Source: Lolium rigidum (Eukaryota > Streptophyta > Magnoliopsida > Poales > Poaceae). Taken from it: a DNA stretch of 64,000 nt. Shown here piece after piece: positions 57,027 through 64,000 of this stretch. Both the position numbers and the translations under genes were made by a program. The stretch lies in the NCBI RefSeq assembly GCF_022539505.1, contig NC_061512.1, forward strand, positions 249,442,510 to 249,506,509, written 5' to 3'. The notes under the pieces are model-generated. The model was given only the letters and a program-made list of their open reading frames with translations. It did no database searches and was not told the DNA's origin. Numbering within the stretch: position 1 is the stretch's first letter; every line of letters starts with the position of its first letter.

Positions 57027-57465
57027 AGAGAGAATAGCCAAAATACCACTAGTTGAAACCGAAAGTGCCAAAATTGACAAAAATACCCGTGTGATGTCAA
57101 ACAGATTCCGTTAGTCAAACTGTTATTTTTTCTTGACTTGACAAAAATACCCTTGACTTCATCTAAAGTGGTCTGCTAATGCTCGTCTGGGTTCGTAACT
57201 ATGTCGCCGCTGCTTGTTCTTCTAGCCCGATGCTTGGATGCATTTGTTCTTGGTCTCTTGGAGCATGTTGATTGCAGGTTGCAGCTCGTAGCACCTCCAC
57301 AACCTCTTAATCAACATTAAACTAGCAAAACATTCTTTTCATAGAAGTTGCTCTATGTGGAAGAGGCGTGGTCATTTATGTCTTTCTTTGAAAATGTTAG
57401 TGTCAGTTAGCCACTAGTGGTATTTTGGCATGATAAAACTGAGTTGAGAGGTATTTTGGCTATTC
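57027..57465. mobile_element. Probable MITE in the CACTA-2 leader
   Basis: Inverted ends GAATAGCCAAAATACC (57034) and GGTATTTTGGCTATTC (~57451) bound ~430 bp with additional inner repeats of AAAATACC type. Absent from the equivalent part of CACTA-1. No clear TSD could be fixed by eye. Confidence 0.5.
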
Positions 57466-57589
57466 GGTTTTCACTAGTTGAAAAGGGATCACTGGAGCTC
57501 ATGTGCACCAAATCTCTGTCCTAAAATACAGGATTAAAAAATTCTTGTTCACTTGCATGACTATTTTTCTTGTTATGCGAGGCGATGCT

Positions 57590-57870
57590 TCGAGGTGGAC
57601 ACGAGGGGCGGCGTCGCGGGGGTGTTTGACGGGGCGTTTCGGATCTTCTTCGACGATTCTCTCGGAGGGTCGTTGGTCTTCTTCACCGGCGGTCGATCAC
57701 GCTTCGAGGGTGAGAATCCGTTTGCCTCTCTTGTACCTAGGTTTTTTTTTGTGTCTAGATCACCAAGTACTGTGGCGATACCTAGGCGTCTCTTCCCGAC
57801 CAGTAAGGGTTACGCGGATAAATATGCATTAGTGGTCTCGCATATTATGAACCGTAACTCTTACGGCATT
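57590..57870 (+). other. 5' leader exon region of CACTA-2
   Basis: Homologous to the minus strand of CACTA-1 at 17320-17600. Ends TCACGCTTCGAG followed by GTGAGA, a candidate donor. The sequence CGGCATTTATCGGGACAG at ~57865 is the uninterrupted insertion site of the Gypsy element in CACTA-1. Confidence 0.6.
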
Positions 57871-57900
57871 TATCGGGACAGCCGGCGGATGCGTAGTTGG

Positions 57901-58072
57901 GTACGTTCTCCGTGCTCTACCCCGATCCGAGACAGGATTTCGGTAGCGCCTCCCCGTTGTTCTCCGGATGCACACCCCTCTCGGCTTTTTGCCGAGACGT
58001 GTATCGGGAGAGCAGCGAGGAGGTGCTGCCGAAATTCCTGTCTCGGATCGAGGTAGAGCTGGGAGAACGTAC
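57901..58072. repeat. Conserved palindromic hairpin upstream of TNP2 (CACTA-2 copy)
   Basis: Arms 57901-57985 and 57991-58072 around a TTTTT loop; complements of the CACTA-1 hairpin at 9992-10162. Arms are roughly 80% complementary by eye, with changes spread over both arms. Confidence 0.85.
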
Positions 58073-58218
58073 TCAATCTACGGATCCGGCGGCTGCTAGG
58101 AGCCCACCTAGTAGAGTTTCGGGTTGATGCACGCGTAAAATAAATAAATATATGATGCATAGATTGAGTATTTGATATATAAATGCTATGTTCGTCCGTT
58201 TTGTTGCTTGATTAGAGG

Positions 58219-61200
58219 ATGGATAATCGTGGCTGGATGTACGATGGCGAGAATCGGTCGGTGGAACTATACTCGATGAATGGGGAGAAAAGACCGAGCG
58301 GTTTGTGGATAGGGCGTTTGCCATCCCTAGCAGACCTATAAGTGTTTGGTTCCCTTGTAGTAAGTGCGCTAACCGAAAGGCACGGGACAAGGAAACTATG
58401 AGTATGCACCTGATCAAGTTTGGGTTCACACCGTCCTACGGGATTTGGACTTACCATGGAGAAAAGGCAAAGAAACGTGCTAGGAAGGAGGTGCGGCAGA
58501 TTCAACCTAGGGGGGAATATGACACTTGGTTTTGATAGGTGCTTAGAAAACTTGGCTAATGGTAATGTGCCTGAAAGCCCTCATGTAGAGGTGGAGACAC
58601 CTCGGGATGCGGAGACAAGTGAGGACCCGGAGGAAAACACAAAGGAGTATTATGAGGCTCTGTTTGCTTCGCGAAACCCCTACATGAAAATACGGAGGTT
58701 ACCCAACTAGATGCCATCGCTCGCCTTATGGCCTTGAAGTGCCATAGGAACTTGTGCGGAGATGGGTTCGATGAACTTACGGTCATCGTAGGCAGCCTTC
58801 TGCCGAAAGGGCACCTCTTGCCGCAAAACTTCTACTATTCGACCAAATTGCTCGGTGACCTTAAGATGTCATCTCAGCGGATACACGCTTGTCCAAAGGG
58901 ATGCATGCTATTCGGAGAGGAGCACGCCGACACAAATTATTGCATCAAATGCAATTCCTCTAGGTACTTTGAGGTAGACCGCAATGGTGATGGTCGGAAG
59001 AGGCGGACCACGGTTGCCAAGAATATCCTCCGCTATCTTCCGAGTTCTACCGAGGATCCGGCGGCTCTTCATGACCGAGGATACTGCCCAACGGATGAGG
59101 TGGGCCGTGGAAGGAAACAGATACACCGACAAGATGATACATCCGTCGGATGGTGCTCGCATGGAAGAACTTTGTCAAGAAATTTCCACCGAAGCAGGTG
59201 ACCCGAGGAGCGTAGCGGTTGCGATATCAACCGATGGGTTCAATCCATATGGTATGTCGGCTGCAGGTATACGGTTGTTGGCCGGTGTTTGTTATTCCCA
59301 TGAACCTCCCCCCGGCGTACGCATGAGATCGGAGAACACGTTTGTGTCGATGATAATCCCAGGGCCCAAATACTCGGGTAAGAACATGAATGTGTACCTG
59401 GAACCGCTGGTGGATGACTTGGTTCGTGGCTGGGAAGGTCGCGGGATCCGAACATATGACGCATCAAAGAAGGAGTACTTCGATATGTATGTGTGGTACC
59501 ACACGTCCCTGCATATGACCTGCCAGCACGTGCTTTGTTACGCGGGTGGTGTACACATGGGAAGTGGCCTTGCCCACGGTGCGGGCAGGCCGTGACTTTC
59601 TTCCGGCTAAACAAGGGAGGCAAGTATTCATGCTTTGATGAAGCTCGACAGTTCCTTGAGCGGAGGCATGCATACGGGAGTGATGTAAAGAGCTTCAAGA
59701 AAGGCCGTGTTGTCCGTGGCCCGAAGCCAATTCCGAAGACCGGAACGGAAATCAAGGCCGAGTTAGATGCTCTTAAGCCTAGCCACGATGGGAATGGTTT
59801 CTTGGGATATGGGGAGACACACCAATGGACTCACAAGCCGTGCTTATGGAAGCTCCCTTACTTTGAGTTTCTCGAGCTCCCGCATAACATTGATGTAATG
59901 CACACCGAGAAGAATATCAGTGAAGCCATTTGGAGCACGATTGTGGACACCGAGAAGACGAAGGATAACATAAAGGCTCGAATTGATCAAGAAATGTGGT
60001 GCGATAGGCCGGAGTTGAACATGCAGCCACCTCATGGTGCCAAAAAAACTTGGACTAAGCCACACGCTCCGTTCCGTCTCACAAAGGCCCAAAAAAGGGA
60101 GGTCTTCCAATGGATGAAGGACTCCTTGTTTTTCCACGATGGGTTCGCAGCCAAGCTTGGATGAGGGGTCCGAACATTGAAACGTTGCGAGTACAAGGGC
60201 TGAAGAGTCATGACTACCACATATGGCTTGAGCGGATAATGCCGGTGATGATTCGAGGCTATGTCCCCGAGAAGACTTGGCGAGTGCTAGCGAGGTTGAG
60301 TTTTTCTTCCGCTAGATTTGTGCTAGGGAGTTAGACACTAAAGTGATTGAGAAGCTGGATGAAGAGGCACCCGTGTTGCTTTGCGATCTAGAGAAGATCT
60401 TTCCTCCAGGGTTCTTTAATCCGATGCAACATATGATCCTGCACCTCGCGGAGGAATGCTTAAAGGGGGCCGAATTGGGGCCGTTGGCAGTTTGGTCCCG
60501 AGAGAGAAACACAAAAGCTTCGTCAAATGAGCGGCAATAAATGCAAGATCGAAGCATCCATAGCCGAGCGAGTCCTGAACGTGGAGGTGGCAAACTTCAC
60601 CACTAAGCACTATGATCCCAACATTCCCACAAAGCACAACCCGGTCCTCCGTTACAATGCCGCCAACAATGAAGAAGTACCCAAGCTTAGCATCTTCGTG
60701 GGGCTTGGTGGCAAGTCAAGTGGCTCGAAGCCGTACGAACGGACCTGCGGGAGCGGACCTTGATCCACTCGTATGTCTTGAACACCATGGTCGAACTGAA
60801 GCCGTACATCGAGTAAGTGCGAACCATTTAGTTATTCGCAAACATTCACTCGTATTTGCGTGGCTAACTCTTCCTCTTTTCATCGGTATAGGCAATTCAA
60901 GGCTATACATTGGAAGAATACCCACAGGGAGCCTACCCAGGAAGAATCCAAGCAAATTTTCGATAAGGGCGGCGGTTTCGGTTTTAGTAGCTGGTTACTG
61001 TAATTTGGTACTTTTCTATCCCAAATTAGCTAGCACTTCCGACATTTACCGGTCATTTCTCGTTCTAAACTTCTCGTGCTAAACTTGTAGGCAAGAGCCG
61101 ACAAAGAGATGAAGTCGAGCTAAGAAAAATTGCTAGGGGCTTTGACCATTCCGTCGAAGCGTTCAACTCCTATGACGTGAACGGGTATCGCTTCCAGACC

Positions 61201-61770
61201 CATAAATACACAACAAGCCGGCCCAACGCGAAGACAATAAATAGCGGGGTGGTATGTCAAGGTGACGATGGGCTCCATTACTATGGAAGAGTCGAGGGTA
61301 TATACGAGCTGAATTACGGGTTTCGAAAGGGCTAAATCCCGTCGTCTTCAAATGTCATTGGTTTGACCCACGTCGGGTGAGACGGGATCCACGAAATTGG
61401 GTTGGTCGAAGTTGAGAGGAACTCGTTTATAAGGGAGAGGATGTGTACATCTTGGCTACCCAGGCCTTTCAAGTATTCTATCTCCCGTACGCGTGCGAGA
61501 AACCCGACAAAACGTCTACATGGATGGGATGTTGTGATGACGGTGCCTTCACGCAATAGGCCGCCCCCGCCAAACAAGGACGATTACCGCCGCGTAGACC
61601 CCTCGGCAAAGAGTGTCGAGTTCTATCAGGAAGAAGGGCTCCCCGGGCATTTCACAATCGCCTTGCCGACTATCGATGACATGGTCGTAGACGATGAACA
61701 AGAAGATGCGGGCATGGATGGGGACAATGCAGAAGATGAAGCCGAGGATGTTTGTGCCCGGAAGACCTGA
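58219..61770 (+). pseudogene. TNP2-like CACTA transposase gene of CACTA-2 (frameshifted)
   Basis: Starts at the ATG at 58219 (MDNRGWMYDGEN), then changes frame before the transposase-associated motif PCSKCANRKARDKETM. It continues through CPKGCMLFGEEHADTNYC, the catalytic-domain motif ISTDGFNPYGM (~59230), SGKNMNVYLEPLVDDLVRGW, a frame change near 59580, and the TNP2 core 59600-60164 with LPHNIDVMHTEKNISEAIW. DUF4218 follows (LKSHDYHIWLERIMPVMIRG), then DUF4216 around 61100-61520 with stops and an intron near 60815-60890, and an acidic tail to 61770. All family domains are present in order, but at least four frame breaks prevent one protein. The DNA-cutting Asp motif TDG is kept. Confidence 0.85.
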
Positions 61771-62192
61771 GTTTGCTCGAGGCGTTCAGAGCAGGGATTG
61801 ACCTCGATGTAGATGGACCACCTCCAGGTTTCATTGATGATTATTGGTTCGCCGAGCCTGATGACGATGATGAGACACGCGGTCCAATCACGGACGGCGA
61901 CACAGGCTACTGATCTATGTAGTAGTAATTGTGAGGCTAGCTAGGTTATTTGTAATAACTCCGTGTAATAGAGATTGTCTAGCTAGGTTATTTGTAATAA
62001 CTCCGTGTAATAGAGAACTCTATGCTTGCTATTTGTTGCTTCCACTAATTAATGTTCATCCTTTTACATTATTGTTGCTTTCATTAATGTTCATCTACTT
62101 ATATTTCTGTTGCTTTCACTAATATTTATCTCTTTACAATATTGCGTACTAATAAACCACTCTCTTCATTTGTGTTTGCAGGTGATTGAAGC
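61771..62192. other. Spacer between TNP2 and TNP1 of CACTA-2
   Basis: The first ~150 bp still look like TNP2 tail sequence after a TGA. Then follow two copies of TAGCTAGGTTATTTGTAATA and AT-rich sequence ending in TTTGCAG, a splice-acceptor-like site just before the TNP1 ATG. Confidence 0.5.
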
Positions 62193-64000
62193 ATGCCGCC
62201 AAAAAAAGGGGTGGCGGTCTTAAAAAGAAGCTCAAGGACTTGGTAGGTGTAGGGACTTCGAGGCGGGGCCGACCTAGTACCCCCCTCCTAGCCCCCTCCC
62301 GTCGCTACCACAACGCGGCCGCGTAGGGAAGAATGCGACGCGGGTACTCACTCCTAGTCCTAGCCCTCCTCCCGCAGCCGATGATGATGACGAGGAGGAG
62401 GACCGGGAGCACCACGGGGGTGGGGAGGACCGAGGAGGAGGAGGTGGGTGGGGAGGACCAGGAGGAGGAGGGGGTGGGGAGGACCAGGAGGAGGAGGTGG
62501 GTGGGGAGGACCGAGGAGGAGGAGGGGGACGAGGAGGACCTCTCGGAGGATGAGGGGTGGGCGGGGAACTTAGTGTTCGATCCTGATCAAAGCCTAGATT
62601 GGGAAGAGCCGGCGGATTACCAGTACGTTCCAGCTGTGGAGAGGCTGAGGCCACGTGATAGGAAGCCATATCGGCGTGGGATAACACAGCTCCCCTCGCT
62701 GAAGTCCTGGCAGTACAGGCACGTTGTTCTAGTGCCCTATGGAAGGAGGTACATGTTAATTTTTGGCATTTCGTTATCGCAATTTTGTCATTATCAAAAT
62801 TATTATCACATACATATTGATGTTGTCTTCATGGTGCAGCTCGTTCAAGTATGAAGACCCGTCGCGGAGACCGCCACGTGGGTACTCGAACATCCTTGGG
62901 GGCCTACTTAGATGGTATTTCCCCGGGATAGTCAATTTCCCTACGTGGTGGCTGCGACGTAGCTTGGAGGTGGGCGCACTACAGCCTCGCGGAAGATCCT
63001 ATGAGCCGCGGCACCGCGGCGGATTTGGTTGTTGCCAAATTCTGGGTACGTGACTTTTGACTTCTTACCATTCATACACTCTCCTTGGTTCACAATAATT
63101 GCACTAATGCCCCTTGTTTACCTATGTGCATGGTTGCAGAAATACTTCAAGAGGGCCGAGGGCAAGGAGCGTGCGTGCGATGATGTCCTACACCAGCTTG
63201 CAAGGAAGAGGGTGAGCGGCATGCACTACGAGGCACGTATTCAATGCGTCCGCGACCGGCACGCCGACCGCTTCGTCCACATGACTAAGGAGGACGCTCG
63301 CGACACGCTCATGCGGCCGTGGCAGTACATGCGAGTATTTGCATTTATGTGTTATTGATTTGCTTTAGCGCCATGTAGTTTATTTTACCATAATGGGTTT
63401 ATCTTGTGCATGTAGAACCCTCCTCAGTACGTCGGCAAGGACGATAGGTGCTTTCTTGCGATGGTCATGTGGTGGACATGCCCCCGGTACCTCAAGAAGC
63501 ACGAGGAGGGCAAGAAGAAGCGGGCAGAGATGCGAGGTGGATCGCATATCCAAGGCAGCATCCCCTCTCTCTTCACCTGCGGAACGAGGTGAGCAAATTA
63601 ATGGTTCCTTCATTCTTTGAATTCATGTTATATATTTGTTAACTCCGCAAGGGTGTGCCACTTCACTTGATTACATGTTCTCTTTTGCAGGAAGTCGGGA
63701 CGGGAGCGAAGCCTAACGTCTTTGCCGTGCTAAAGAAGATGAAGCAAAGGAAGACGCCTGATCCTGAGACGGGGTCCGCCGTGTGGCTTAACCCGCAATC
63801 CGAGACCCAGTGCACGTCGTATGTCTCCAAGTTCAAGCAGAAGTACGGCGAGGACGCCAACCCAGAGGCCGAGGACTTTGACCCTGAGGTTGCGGTGCTT
63901 GCGGGAGAAGGCTTGAAGCATGGCCGCCTGTGGTTTGGTGACGGGTGCGTCGACCCAGCGAAGGTTCCCTCTCTCCGCCAGATCCGTCGTGGTCGTAAGA
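62193..64000 (+). pseudogene. TNP1-like gene of CACTA-2 (partial at window end)
   Basis: Probable exons 62193-62748, 62840-63045, 63140-63334, 63416-63588 and 63691 onward, with GT/AG junctions. Exon 1 has LDWEEPADYQYVPAVERL after a low-complexity Gly/Glu stretch; exon 2 SSFKYEDPSRRPPRGYSNIL; exon 3 RHADRFVHMTKEDARDTLM; exon 5 the Transposase_24-type core up to LRQIRRGRK at the edge. Damage: the Gly/Lys-rich start after the ATG is out of frame, exon 2 has one extra G near 62945, and exon 4 ends out of frame with exon 5. Unlike CACTA-1, the exon 3 acceptor GCAG is intact. The protein would bind the TTTGCCGTGC repeats (inference from the family). Confidence 0.78.

Larger units (their letters stand above)
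48202..64000 (+). mobile_element. CACTA-2: second element of the same family, plus orientation, 3' end outside the window
   Basis: Begins CACTACGGGAAAAATTGTCG after the putative TSD TCA (48199-48201). The order is the mirror image of CACTA-1: subterminal repeats, tandem array, second subterminal block, GC-rich leader, hairpin, TNP2, TNP1. By comparison with CACTA-1 about 1.3 kb remain beyond 64000. It lacks the Gypsy insertion found in CACTA-1 and keeps the 646 bp of TNP2 deleted there. Confidence 0.92.

Overview
This is a gene-poor, transposon-packed stretch of a grass nuclear genome. BARE/Angela-type Copia and Athila-type Gypsy LTRs, CACTA elements with plant transposase domains and Stowaway MITEs together suggest a Pooideae cereal or forage grass (wheat, barley, rye, oat or ryegrass relative); the species cannot be fixed. 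I see no intact host gene. Nearly all coding sequence belongs to mobile elements, and most of it is broken.

Layout: 1-904 is part of a Gypsy LTR that cut into the 3' end of an older CACTA element (905-2497), which carries a broken ULP1-like protease gene. 2498-3421 holds a decayed NAM-associated-domain fragment. 3422-24024 is a complete CACTA element (here CACTA-1, minus orientation, TSD CTA, TIR CACTACGGGAAAA). It has two decayed transposase genes (TNP1-like 4238-6513, TNP2-like 6980-9846), a palindromic hairpin (9992-10162), a nested non-autonomous Gypsy element (10197-17303, TSD AAATG), an internal subterminal-repeat block, eight ~520-bp tandem units rich in telomere-like CCCTAAA (18890-23460) and its 5' end. 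24025-29997 holds a dead LINE and a nest of MITEs (Stowaway, elements with 9-bp TSDs, one hAT). 29998-48201 is a BARE/Angela-like Copia element (minus), split by an Athila-like Gypsy element without pol (34655-44301, minus). 48202 to the window end is a second CACTA element (CACTA-2, plus), inserted in the Copia 5' LTR. It belongs to the same family as CACTA-1 and lies in inverted orientation to it; its 3' end is outside the window.

The most unusual content is the CACTA family itself. Both copies carry a large telomere-motif-rich tandem array between two blocks of subterminal repeats near the 5' end. The array is made of ~520-bp units in CACTA-1, but almost wholly of a ~355-bp deletion derivative in CACTA-2, where a four-unit segmental duplication can be read. 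Both copies also carry a conserved ~170-bp hairpin just upstream of TNP2. Both share apparent frameshifts in TNP1, so they were probably moved by transposase supplied from elsewhere. CACTA-2 preserves the empty site of the Gypsy element nested in CACTA-1, which confirms that insertion directly.

Insertion order: the Copia element came first in its region, and the Athila-like element and CACTA-2 landed in it later; the nested Gypsy entered CACTA-1 after CACTA-1 formed. Coordinates of element ends come from reading target-site duplications and terminal motifs by eye. Family names beyond superfamily level are tentative.
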